A program made the translations under genes and the position numbers. From NCBI RefSeq assembly GCF_030246845.1, contig NZ_CP126889.1, forward strand, positions 5,375,729-5,439,728: a stretch of 64,000 nt of DNA, given 5' to 3'. Under the pieces are notes generated by a model. That model made no database searches. It was not told where the DNA came from and saw only the letters and a list, made by a program, of their open reading frames with translations. This document shows positions 17,025 through 32,000 of this stretch, piece by piece (the stretch's first letter is position 1; each line of letters starts with the position of its first letter). Source of the DNA: Enhydrobacter sp. GTDB lineage: Bacteria; Pseudomonadota; Alphaproteobacteria; Reyranellales; Reyranellaceae.

Positions 17025-17888
17025 ATGCGCTATCTCGCTTGTCTGTTCGTCCTGCTCCTCACCGCCCTTCCTGCCGTCGCGCAGGAGAAGAAGGAGGTCG
17101 ACGTCGCGCTGGCGCTCGCCATCGACATCTCCGGCAGCATCGACCCCGAGGAGGCCAGGCTGCAGCGCGAGGGCTACGTGAAGGCGTTCCGCGATCCGGC
17201 AGTCGTGCGCGGCATCCTGGACGGGCCGAACGGGCGCATCGCCATCGCCTATTTCGAATGGTCGGACTCCTGGATGCAGAAGCTCCTGATCGACTGGACG
17301 CTGCTCGACAGCGAAGCCACGATCAAGGCGTTCGCCGACCGGCTCGACAACGAGCCGATCTCGATCGCGCGGCGCACCTCGATCAGCGGCGCGATCCACT
17401 ACGCCGTGAGCCTGTTCGCCCGCAGCCGCTACGACGCCGACAGCAAGGTGCTCGACATCTCGGGCGACGGCTCGAACAACGACGGCGTCCTGGTCACCGA
17501 CGCGCGCACGGAAGCGCTGAAGCGGCGCATCGCGATCAACGGCCTGCCGATCATCAACGACCGGCCCAACCCGTTCGGCTTCCCCGCCGAGCCCGACCTC
17601 GACCAGTACTACCTGCACTGCGTGACGGGCGGCCCGCACTCGTTCGTCGAGGTGGCGAAGAGCTTCGACGACTTCCCCCGCGCCGTGCGCAAGAAGCTCC
17701 TGCAGGAGGTGGCGCGCCGGCCGCTGCCCGACGGCACCCGCTTTGCGCAGGCCGGCCGGCCACAGGTCGGCGGCGAGGAAGAGGATTACACGCGCTTCGT
17801 GCGCCCGGGCTACCCGCCCGGCTGCGACGTCGGCGAACGCCGCTCGCGCGAGTTCTGGCAACGCCGCTTCGGCACCACGCCGGACTGA
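17025..17888 (+). CDS. Secreted VWA-type protein, DUF1194 family
   Basis: This 287-aa protein begins with a Sec signal peptide (about 1-20, cleavage after PAVAQ). The mature part is a von Willebrand A-like domain with the MIDAS motif DISGSI (about 34-39) and LDISGDGSNNDG further on, which is the signature of the DUF1194 family. The role is unknown: a metal-dependent binding protein in the periplasm is likely. It faces the LysR gene tail to tail, with a half repeat and a hairpin between them. Confidence 0.88.
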   Translation: MRYLACLFVLLLTALPAVAQEKKEVDVALALAIDISGSIDPEEARLQREGYVKAFRDPAVVRGILDGPNGRIAIAYFEWSDSWMQKLLIDWTLLDSEATIKAFADRLDNEPISIARRTSISGAIHYAVSLFARSRYDADSKVLDISGDGSNNDGVLVTDARTEALKRRIAINGLPIINDRPNPFGFPAEPDLDQYYLHCVTGGPHSFVEVAKSFDDFPRAVRKKLLQEVARRPLPDGTRFAQAGRPQVGGEEEDYTRFVRPGYPPGCDVGERRSREFWQRRFGTTPD

Positions 17889-17902
17889 TCCGCGGTAAGG
17901 CT

Positions 17903-17938
17903 GTGTCATCCCGAGCGCAGCGAGGGATCTTTCGCGCG
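17903..17938. repeat. Half copy of family-R repeat (left arm)
   Basis: Only GTGTCATCCCGAGCGCAGCG followed by AGGGATCTTTCGCGC is present, with no right arm. It lies between convergent genes. Confidence 0.75.
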
Positions 17939-17961
17939 CTCCTCCGAGTTCTCATCGGAGC

Positions 17962-17979
17962 GCGCAACTCCAGTTGCGC
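17962..17979. terminator. Hairpin between convergent genes
   Basis: GCGCAACT and AGTTGCGC form a perfect 8-bp stem with a 2-base loop. It lies between two genes that converge, so it could end transcription from either side, but no T-run follows. It may instead belong to a dispersed repeat. Confidence 0.45.
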
Positions 17980-18003
17980 TCATCCGGCCCATGTGACGCG
18001 GTC

Positions 18004-18906
18004 CTATGCGGGGGTTTTTTCCGGCCGGATCACGGCCAGGGCGAGGAGCCGCGTGGCGGCGAAATCGAGGAAGGCATCGACCTTGGGCGCGCGATGGGCG
18101 CGGTCCTTGGTCACGAGCTGCACCGGCAGCGGCGGCGGTTCGTGGCGGCGGAAGAGGCGCACGAGGCTGCCGGCCGCGAGATCGTCCGCCGCCTGGTACG
18201 ACAGAAGCTGCGTGATGCCGCGGCCGGCGCGCGCCGCCCGCAGCCGGGTCTCGACATCGTCGACCCGCAGCCTGCCCCGCAGCCGGCGCGGCGCGGCGGT
18301 CCTTGCACCGGCGAAGCGCCAGTCCGGCGCGGTGACGCCGAGGATGACGTCGTGCGCGGCGAGATCGGCCGGCGTGCGCGGCGTGCCGCGCTTGCCGAGA
18401 TAGCCGGGGCTTGCGACCCACAGCCGCCGCACCTCGCCCACCGGCCGCGCGATCAGCGACGAATCGGGCAGGTGCCCGATGCGCACGGCGACGTCGATCG
18501 CCTCGTCGATCAGGTCGAGATTGCGATCGCCCAGCAGCAGCTCGACCTCGACATCGGCGAAGCGGTCGAGGAAGCGCGTCACGATCGGCACGACGTGACG
18601 CCGGCCGAACTGCACGGGCGCGGTGAGACGCAGCACGCCGCGCACCGGCGTGGAGGCGACGCCCGCCATCGAGGCCTCGTACGCGCCCAGCACCGTACGG
18701 GCGCGCTCGACGAGCAGGCGGCCCGCCTCGGTGGGCGCGAGCCGCCGCGTCGTGCGGTCGATCAGCCGGACGCCGACGCGATCCTCCAGCGCGGCCAGCG
18801 CGCGCGTCACGGCCGGCGGCGAGCGGCGCAGCCGCCGTGCGGCGCGCGCGAGGCTTCCCTCCTCGACGATCCTCACGAACAGGGCGAGTTCATCCAGACG
18901 GTCCAT
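18004..18906 (-). CDS. LysR family transcriptional regulator
   Basis: This 300-aa regulator has an N-terminal winged helix-turn-helix (about 1-60, LARAARRLRRSPPAVTRALA) and a periplasmic-binding-protein-like effector domain (about 90-295). It belongs to the large group that includes DsdC/CrgA-like regulators. It is divergent from a PNPOx-like flavoprotein gene with a 79-bp shared promoter region, so that gene is its most likely target. The effector cannot be told from the sequence. Confidence 0.9.
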   Translation of the reverse strand: MDRLDELALFVRIVEEGSLARAARRLRRSPPAVTRALAALEDRVGVRLIDRTTRRLAPTEAGRLLVERARTVLGAYEASMAGVASTPVRGVLRLTAPVQFGRRHVVPIVTRFLDRFADVEVELLLGDRNLDLIDEAIDVAVRIGHLPDSSLIARPVGEVRRLWVASPGYLGKRGTPRTPADLAAHDVILGVTAPDWRFAGARTAAPRRLRGRLRVDDVETRLRAARAGRGITQLLSYQAADDLAAGSLVRLFRRHEPPPLPVQLVTKDRAHRAPKVDAFLDFAATRLLALAVIRPEKTPA

Positions 18907-18985
18907 GCCACTCTTCCTGATTATGGAATGATGATTTCAGTCCTAGACCAATTATTTCCCGGCAGGAAAGGCGCATATCAGGGTC
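18907..18985. promoter_or_regulatory. Divergent promoter region between lysR and PNPOx-like gene
   Basis: This AT-richer stretch has a T-N11-A type imperfect dyad around ATTATGGAATGATGAT (near 18919-18934), the kind of site bound by LysR proteins. The sequence is visible; its role as the operator is inferred from position only. Confidence 0.4.
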
Positions 18986-19999
18986 ATGGAGAACTCCCCC
19001 TTCCACGTCGACGAGCTGGCCGCCCAGTCGCTCGCCCGCCAGAGCAGCCCGGGTACCGGCATCCGTGCCTTCATGCCCGACCAGCATCGCAGCTTCTTCG
19101 GACTCCTGCCCTATCTCTTCGTCGCCACCGCCGATGCCGGCGGCTGGCCGGTGGCGTCCGTGCTGCACGGCGCGGCGGGCTTCGTCCATTCGCCCGATCC
19201 CGTGACGCTGCGCATCGATGCGCTCCCCGCCGCCGACGATCCGTCGGCAGCCGGCCTGCAGGCGGGCCGCGAGGTCGGGCTGCTGGGCATCGACTTCACG
19301 ACCCGCCGGCGCAATCGCGCCAACGGCCGGGTGGCGGTGCTAGACGGGCGCGGCATCACCGTCGCGGTGGCGCAGAGCTTCGGGAACTGCGCGAAGTACA
19401 TCCAGACGCGCCGGCCGACGGCCCGCCCGCGCGCCGCGGCGCCGATCGAACGGTTGAGCGGCCTCGACGGGGAAGCGCGCCGGCTGATCACGGCCGCCGA
19501 CACCTTTCTCGTCGCCAGCCGCTCGCGCGACGCCATCGAACGGGCGGGCGGGCTCGATGTCTCCCATCGCGGCGGACGGCCGGGCTTCGTCGAGGTGCGC
19601 GGCGATACGCTCGTCGTTCCCGACTTCCGCGGCAATCGCTACTTCAACACGCTCGGCAACCTGCTGGGCGAACCGCGCGCCGGCCTGCTGTTCGTCGATT
19701 TCGCGACCGGCGAGCTGCTGCAGCTCCAGGGCAGGGTGGCAATCGACTGGAGCGATCACGCTGCGGCGCGGATCGGGGGCGCCGAGCGAAGCTGGCAGGT
19801 CGAGGTCAAGCGCGCCTGGCGCCGGCCGCAGGCCCTGCCCTTCGACTGGACCTTCGACGAATACGCCCCGACGACGCTCGCGACCGGTGTGTGGGACTCA
19901 CTCCCAGGTTCCCCTTTCTCCGTAACTCGTGTTATTCCGAGCGAGGCGAGGAATCCTCGATCGGCGCCGGCCAAAGATCCCTCGCTGCGCTCGGGATGA
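18986..19999 (+). CDS. Pyridoxamine 5'-phosphate oxidase-like flavin-binding protein
   Basis: This 337-aa protein has a PNPOx-like split-barrel. The segment LPYLFVATADAGGWPVASVLHG starts the FMN barrel, and DFRGNRYFNTLGNLLGEPRAGLLFVDF is a second barrel signature, so the protein seems to hold two related halves. Such proteins bind FMN and reduce various substrates. The last about 19 residues (SEARNPRSAPAKDPSLRSG) and the stop come from a family-R repeat that follows WDSLPGSPF, so the native C-terminus was probably earlier. The divergent LysR gene is the probable regulator. Confidence 0.85.
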   Translation: MENSPFHVDELAAQSLARQSSPGTGIRAFMPDQHRSFFGLLPYLFVATADAGGWPVASVLHGAAGFVHSPDPVTLRIDALPAADDPSAAGLQAGREVGLLGIDFTTRRRNRANGRVAVLDGRGITVAVAQSFGNCAKYIQTRRPTARPRAAAPIERLSGLDGEARRLITAADTFLVASRSRDAIERAGGLDVSHRGGRPGFVEVRGDTLVVPDFRGNRYFNTLGNLLGEPRAGLLFVDFATGELLQLQGRVAIDWSDHAAARIGGAERSWQVEVKRAWRRPQALPFDWTFDEYAPTTLATGVWDSLPGSPFSVTRVIPSEARNPRSAPAKDPSLRSG

Positions 20000-20002
20000 C
20001 AC
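19929..20002. repeat. Dispersed palindromic repeat, family R, supplying a gene's 3' end
   Basis: The left arm is GTGTTATTCCGAGCG and the right arm GCGCTCGGGATGACAC. The TGA inside GGATGAC is the stop codon of the PNPOx-like gene. The loop sequence (GATCGGCGCCGGCCAAAG) is shared with the copy at 60299. Confidence 0.88.
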
Positions 20003-20015
20003 TGCTCGAAAAAGC

Positions 20016-20453
20016 TCAGCCCGAGCCTGAGGTCAGGCGGGAGACCATGGCGTCGAGGGCGAGGATGTAGGAATTGACGCCGAAGCCGGTGATGATGCCG
20101 ACCACCGCCTCGGCCGTGATGGAGGCGTAGCCGCGCTTCTCGATATTGGTCATGTGGATCTCGATCGCGGGCGCGCTGATCGAGCGCAGGCAGTCGCGCA
20201 GCGCATGGCCGGCATAGAGGAAGCCCGCCGGATTGAACAGCACGCCGTCGATGCCCTCGCGGTCGGCGCGGTAGATGGCGGTGACCGCCTCGCCCTCGGT
20301 GTTGGTGTAGAGGATCTCCAGATCCACGCCGAGCTCACGCGCGCGGCGGCGAACGATGGAGTTCAGCTCCTTGGCCGTCGTCGTGCCATAGAGCTCGGGC
20401 TGACGCGTGCCCAGATACTCCATGTTGGCGCCCTGGATCAGCAGGAGTTTCAT
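20016..20453 (-). CDS. Type II 3-dehydroquinate dehydratase-like protein
   Basis: This 145-aa protein has the size and fold signatures of type II dehydroquinase. TRQPELYG carries the conserved Arg/Tyr of the flexible lid, FNPAGFLYAGHALRD the Asn loop, and IEIHMTNIEKR the catalytic His segment. The N-terminal motif is QGANMEYLG instead of the usual NGPNLNLLG, and the lid and loop residues are diverged. It could therefore act on a dehydroquinate analogue in aromatic or quinate catabolism rather than in the shikimate pathway. The start at 20453 has GGAG-like bases upstream, and longer frames extend into the neighbouring gap. Confidence 0.8.
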   Translation of the reverse strand: MKLLLIQGANMEYLGTRQPELYGTTTAKELNSIVRRRARELGVDLEILYTNTEGEAVTAIYRADREGIDGVLFNPAGFLYAGHALRDCLRSISAPAIEIHMTNIEKRGYASITAEAVVGIITGFGVNSYILALDAMVSRLTSGSG

Positions 20454-20576
20454 TCCATCCCCGGGTTGCGATACGGCGGCTCGCGGGCCGCACCTATCGC
20501 AATACTCCAGAACAAGCCACGGTTGAAGGGCGCCGCGCCTCGGCACGCACGCCCGAGGCCGCGCGAGTGTCGCAGG

Positions 20577-22028
<1,452 letters not shown>

Positions 22029-22069
22029 CGCTCTCGCTACTCCTTCTCCAACGTCTTCCCGTGAAGGGA

Positions 22070-22138
22070 AGGATCCATCGGCTTCGCCTCGGGATGACAC
22101 GGTTCATGTGTCATCCCGAGCGCAGCGAGGGATCTCTC
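22070..22138. repeat. Family-R repeat, everted halves, between gltB and gltD
   Basis: A right-arm half (GGATCCATCGGCTTCGCC to CGGGATGACAC) is followed by a left-arm half (GTGTCATCCCGAGCG). It lies inside the gltB-gltD operon and may affect expression of gltD relative to gltB. Confidence 0.8.
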
Positions 22139-22188
22139 CTTCCGGTTGCAGATCCCCCGCCAATGCTCGGAATGACGGCCACGGGCCA

Positions 22189-26835
<4,647 letters not shown>

Positions 26836-26986
26836 ATGTCCAGGCCGCCCGCTCGGACGGCTCCCCCCGAAAGAAGCGCTTACCCTCGTCCTTATTAGCC
26901 CGCTTGGGGTCCGGGTCAAAAGCGATTGTTGCGGCGCAACGTCCCTCCTAAAGTGGCCGCTGGCGATCGGGATGCCCGGGGGAGCG

Positions 26987-27250
26987 ATGTCGAAGCGGAT
27001 GGCGAAAATCATTGCCGGGCTCGTGGTTTTGTCGGCCTTGGCGGCCTGCGAGCACCGCGAAGCTGCCTATACCGGGCCCGGCTGGTATCTGGAGAAGCCG
27101 CGCCCGGTCGTGACCCTCGGCCCGCAGATCTTCAAGGGTCCATTCACCTACGAACAGTGCGAGATCGAGCGCCAGAAGCTGCCGCCCTCGGTCGACAACC
27201 TGATCTGCAACCGCGAACTCGCCCCGCCCGGCCCGCTCGGCGGCAGTTAG
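26987..27250 (+). CDS. Small lipoprotein, 87 aa
   Basis: A signal sequence ends in the lipobox LSALAAC, so the protein is predicted to be lipid-anchored after cleavage. The mature part (about 65 aa) contains WYLEKPRPVVTLGPQIFKGPFTYEQCEIERQ and two further cysteines. GGGGGAG lies just before the ATG. It is divergent from gltB with about 150 bp between starts and is probably transcribed alone. The patatin gene converges on it, 1 bp after its stop. Its function is unknown. Confidence 0.72.
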   Translation: MSKRMAKIIAGLVVLSALAACEHREAAYTGPGWYLEKPRPVVTLGPQIFKGPFTYEQCEIERQKLPPSVDNLICNRELAPPGPLGGS

Positions 27251-27251
27251 T

Positions 27252-28730
27252 CTATCCTTCCGGCCGCAGGATGGTGCACGCCTGGTCGACCGTGGCGAGC
27301 GGTTGGGCGAGCGGCCGGGCGTCGAGCGCCCGGAGGACGGTGGGAAACGCAGGGTCCTGGGCCAGCAGCGCCTCGCCCATCGCGTCGAGGGCGTCGAGCT
27401 CGTTGTCAGACAAGGTCCAGCTCGTCTGGATGCGATGAAATGCGGCGCGACATCTTTGGTCGGAGATCGCGTCGAAGTCGACGGCGATCAGGCGGGTATT
27501 GTCGGCGACGGTCCTGAAGTTGGCGGCCTGCCTGAGCAGCACGTCACGCATGGGCCGGCCGGGCTTGTCGGCCTCGCGCTGGATGCCGTCGGCCATGTCG
27601 CGGAACCGCTCGGTCAGCAGCGTGCGGATCCTCTCTGAATTGCTGAAGGTCGCCCGATCGATCGACGAGCCGATCGACGCCGTCAGCATCGCGACGGCGC
27701 CGGGTGTCGCCGGGCTGCCGTCCAGCGCGGAGGGCGTGACCGAACGGGCATTGATCATGATGAACACGATCTTCCTGATCCTGCCGTCGCTGATGGACTG
27801 CTTGAATTTCGGCGAGACGTCGTCGGTCGTCAGCAGGCGATAGGGTTCGCTGACGCCGAGATTGTCGGCGATGCCGCCATCGAGGAGATGGATGAACTTC
27901 TTCTGCCCGTCGGCATAGGCCGAGGCGGTGCGCTCCCAGGTCACGCGCGGCGGATCGAGATACCAGCTCGTTGCGTGCGCCGCCTCGAGCCAGAGCGGCT
28001 TTCCAATGACCTTGCACGGCCGATAGTTCTTCAGGGTGACGGGCGACAGCGCGACCGGGAAGGCCGCCGACGCCGCCACCGCCGTCGATATCTTCATTGT
28101 CCCGAGATCGCTGCACAGCAAGTCCATCGTGTACTGCGTGAAGGGAAAGGTCGTTCCCTCGACCATGTCGGCGGCATTGAGGATCAGGTAGGGCCGTCGC
28201 CGTTGCCTGACGAGCTCGTCGAACGTGACGTTGTGGAAGAGCTGCCGGTCGAGATAGTCGACCAGCAGGTCGATGCGCTCCTTGGACGGCGTCGCCAGCA
28301 TGGCGAGGCCGACCGGATTGAGCCCCTGGGCGATCAGGGCCTGCATGCCGTCCCGGCGGACGAAGTCCTTCTCGAGGGCCGGCAGGCCGGCCGCGCCGTG
28401 GAGGGCGAAGTAGGCAGCCGTGACGCTGCCGCCGGACACCGACGACAGGATGTCGATCTTGCTCGCCACGCTCCGGCCGGAAGCCAGCTTTATCTTGTCC
28501 ATGGCCCGCAGCACCGACATGGTCAACGCTGCCGCGCGCGTGCCCCCGCCCGACGCGGTAACGATCACGAGCGCGTCCTGCGGCTCGCCTGGAGAAAGCT
28601 GGCTCCATTGGTATGCAGGTCGGTCGGCGTCGACGATCGGCCTGTTGCGGACGGGATAGGCGCAGCCAGTCAAGCCCGACGTCAGGAACAGTACCCCGAA
28701 CCATGCCAGCAAGCGGACCATGGTGGGCAT
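27252..28730 (-). CDS. Patatin-like phospholipase, lipid-anchored
   Basis: The 492-aa protein starts with a lipoprotein signal (LTSGLTGCAYP) and continues into a patatin domain. VTASGGGTRAA is the oxyanion hole and SSVSGGSV the nucleophile elbow, in which the usual GxSxG has Ser in place of the first Gly. LLDGGIADNLG carries the catalytic Asp. It likely hydrolyses acyl esters of lipids at the periplasmic face of the cell. A small 82-aa gene lies directly upstream (11-bp gap) and could be co-transcribed. Confidence 0.85.
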   Translation of the reverse strand: MPTMVRLLAWFGVLFLTSGLTGCAYPVRNRPIVDADRPAYQWSQLSPGEPQDALVIVTASGGGTRAAALTMSVLRAMDKIKLASGRSVASKIDILSSVSGGSVTAAYFALHGAAGLPALEKDFVRRDGMQALIAQGLNPVGLAMLATPSKERIDLLVDYLDRQLFHNVTFDELVRQRRRPYLILNAADMVEGTTFPFTQYTMDLLCSDLGTMKISTAVAASAAFPVALSPVTLKNYRPCKVIGKPLWLEAAHATSWYLDPPRVTWERTASAYADGQKKFIHLLDGGIADNLGVSEPYRLLTTDDVSPKFKQSISDGRIRKIVFIMINARSVTPSALDGSPATPGAVAMLTASIGSSIDRATFSNSERIRTLLTERFRDMADGIQREADKPGRPMRDVLLRQAANFRTVADNTRLIAVDFDAISDQRCRAAFHRIQTSWTLSDNELDALDAMGEALLAQDPAFPTVLRALDARPLAQPLATVDQACTILRPEG

Positions 28731-28741
28731 GGCGCAGGCCT

Positions 28742-28990
28742 TCAGAGGTCTTTCGGCTTGGGTGGATCGACCGGGGAAAGGTCGATGGTCCTGCTTTCCC
28801 AGTCCGGCACGTTGTCCACGACCCCCTCGAAATCGACGAGACGTCGGCCCGACCCCGACGTCAGCGTCTGAAAGATATGCGAGCCGGGGTTGAGGGTGAT
28901 CAGGGTGGGCGTCGGACCGAGCGGGTCGTCATAGACGCCGTTGACGTAGATCTCCCTGCCTCTGGGCTCGATGATCGTCACGAAAATCAT
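28742..28990 (-). CDS. Hypothetical protein, 82 aa, upstream of patatin
   Basis: This short protein has no signal peptide. It is beta-rich (REIYVNGVYDDPLG, PTLITLNPGSHIFQTL) and ends in a Pro-rich tail (SPVDPPKPKDL), a pattern reminiscent of PEGA-like domains. It lies 11 bp before the lipid-anchored patatin on the same strand, so the two may form an operon. Functional assignment is not possible. Confidence 0.6.
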   Translation of the reverse strand: MIFVTIIEPRGREIYVNGVYDDPLGPTPTLITLNPGSHIFQTLTSGSGRRLVDFEGVVDNVPDWESRTIDLSPVDPPKPKDL

Positions 28991-29076
28991 CCACCCCTCC
29001 CCCGACTATCCATTCTGCCGCAGAAGTCGGACCGGCGCCATCGGGCCGGCGTTGCGGTAGACGACGTTCGCAGCGA

Positions 29077-32000
29077 CTACCCGATCGCCATTAGGCTGGC
29101 GTTGCCGCCGGCGGCGGCGGTGTTGATGCTGAGGGCGATCTCGTCGAACAGGAAATCGAGCGGATAAGGGGCGCAATGGACGGGCACGATGGGACCGTCG
29201 CGCCCGGCGAGGCGCTGGACGAGAGCGCGCAGCTCCGCCTCCTCGCCGGCGAACAGCGCCGCGGCGATATGAGGATCGTCGATTTCCATCGTGGCGCGGT
29301 TGCCGGTGGCGCGCACCGCCTCGAGCTGGATCTGGAGGTCGGCCGGATCGTGGGCGACGCAGAGGATGGTGCCCCTGGGCCGCAGGCGATAGCTGTTGCG
29401 CTCCCCGACCGGCCCGGCGAGTTCGCGCTCGGCGGTATCGACGGCGGCCGGGGCCGGCCGCTCGGCGAGCAGCCTGTATATATAAAGTGGGCCGCCTGCC
29501 TTGGGGCCGGTCCCGGAAAGACCGTGGCCGCCGAAAGGTTGCACGCCCACCACCGCGCCGATCAGGTTGCGGTTGACGTACTGGTTGCCGGCGGCGCTCG
29601 CCTCGGTCGCCCGCGCCACCGTCTCGTCGATCCGGCTGTGCACGCCGAAGGTGAGGCCGAAGCCGGTGCGGTTGACCTCGCGGATCATGGCCTCCAGCCG
29701 CCCGCGCGGATAGCGCAGCAGGTGCAGCACCGGCCCGAACACCTCGCCCGGCAGGCCGGCCACGGCGTCGATCTCGATCAGGGTCGGCGGCACGAACAGC
29801 CCGGCCTCGGTCGCGGCGGGCAGCGGCGGCTGGTACACTGCGTGGCCGCGGGCCCGCATGCGTTCGATGTGATCGAGCAGGCGCTTCTGCGCCTCCTTCG
29901 AGATCACCGGCCCCACATCGGTCGAGAGCCGGTCGGGATTGCCGATCGAAAGCTGGTCCATCACGCCCCGCAGCATCGCGAGCACGCGGTCGGCGATGTC
30001 CTCCTGCAGGCAGAGGAGGCGCAGCGCCGAGCAGCGCTGGCCGGCCGAGTCGAAGGCCGAGACGATGGCGTCGCCCACGAGCTGCTCGGCGAGCGCCGAA
30101 GAATCCGCGACCAGCGCATTCTGCCCGCCGGTCTCGGCGATCAGCGGGATCGGCTTGCCGTCGCGGCCGAGCCGCTTGGCGAGCGTGCGGTTGATCGACT
30201 GCGCCGCCTCGGTCGAGCCGGTGAACACCACGCCGGCGACGGCCGGATTGGCGACCAGCCGCGCGCCGATCGCGCCGTCCCCCGGCACGAGCTGCAGAAC
30301 GCCCGGCGGCAGGCCGCCGCCCAGGAAGAGCTTCACCATCTGCGCGGCGATCAGCGGCGTTTCTTCCGCCGGCTTGGCGATCACCGCGTTGCCGGCCGCC
30401 AGCGCGCCCGCGATCTGGCCGGTGAAGATCGAGAGCGGGAAGTTCCACGGGCTGATGCAGGCGACGAGCCCGAGCGGCCTGTGCGTCGCGTTCGAGAAGC
30501 CGCGCGCTTGGCCAGCGTAGTAGCGCAGGAAGTCGACCGCCTCGCGCACCTCGCCGATGGCGTTGACGAAGGTCTTGCCGGCCTCGCGCACGATCAGGCC
30601 GACCAGCGCCGGCATGCGCGCTTCCAGCCGGTCCGCGACGCGCTCGAGGCAGGCGGCGCGCGCCTCCGGCGATGCCTGCCAGACGACGGCCCGCGCGCAG
30701 GCGGCATCGACCAGCTCCGGCGTCGCCTCGATCACCATGCCGACCAAGTCGTCGAGATCGGCTGGATTGCGCACCTCGCGAGGCGGCCCCTCGCGCAGGC
30801 CGTCGCCGAGGTGCGGCGCGGCCTGCCAGCGCTCGCCCGTGCTCGCGGCCAGCGCCTTCGCCAGCTCGGCCAGCCGCTGCTCGTTGGCGAGATCTAAGCC
30901 CATCGAGTTGAGGCGCGTGGGCTCGAAGAGATCGCGCGGCAGGGCGATGCGCTCGTGCGGCGCGCCGACCGGCACCAGCGTGCGCGCCCGCTCGACGGGA
31001 TCGGCCAGCAGCCGCTCGATCGCGATGTCGGGATCGGCGATCTGGTGCACGAAGGAGGTGTTGGCGCCGTTCTCCAGCAGCCGGCGCACGAGATAGGCGA
31101 GCAGCGTCTCGTGCGTGCCGACGGGTGCGTAGATGCGGCACGGCCGGTCGAGCTTGTCCTTGCCGACGACCTCCTCGTACAGGCTCTCGCCCATGCCGTG
31201 CAGGCACTGGAACTCGTACTGGCCCGGCCGATAGCCCTCGCCGGCCATGGTGTAGATGGTCGCGAGCGTCAGGGCGTTGTGGGTGGCGAACTGGGGATAG
31301 AGGGCGTCCGGCGCCGCCAATAGTCTCTTCGCGCAGGCGATGTAGGAGACGTCGGTGTGCATCTTGCGCGTGAACACGGGGAAGCCCTCGAGACCGTCGA
31401 CCTGCGCGCGCTTGATCTCGCCGTCCCAGTAGGCGCCCTTCACCAGCCGCACCATCAGCCGGTGCCGGCTGCGGCGCGCGAGATCGACCAGCCAGTCGAT
31501 CACGAACGGGCAGCGCTTCTGGTAGGCCTGCACCACGAAGCCCAGGCCGCTCCAGCCCTCGAGCTCGCGCTCGAAGCAGAGCCGTTCGAGGAGATCGAGC
31601 GAGATCTCCAGCCGATCGGCCTCCTCGGCATCGATGTTGAGGCCGACATCGAGGGAGCGCGCCTGCATCGCGAGCGCCTTCAGCCGCGGATAGAGCTCGG
31701 CCTCGACGCGCCCGATCTGCGCGCGGCTGTAGCGGGCGTGGAGCGCGGAAAGCTTCACCGAGATGCCAGGCCCGTCGTAGGGATCGCGGCCCTCGCCCGC
31801 GACGCCGATCGCATCGATGGCGCGGCGATAGTCCTCGAAATAGCGCCGCGCCTCGGCCTCCGTGACGGCCGCCTCGCCCAGCATGTCGTAGGAATAGCGG
31901 AAACCCCTCGCCTCCCGGCTCCGGCTGCGCTCCAGCGCCTCGTCGATCGTCTGCCCCGCCACGAACTGCTCGCCCATCAGACGCATGGCGAGGTTGACGG

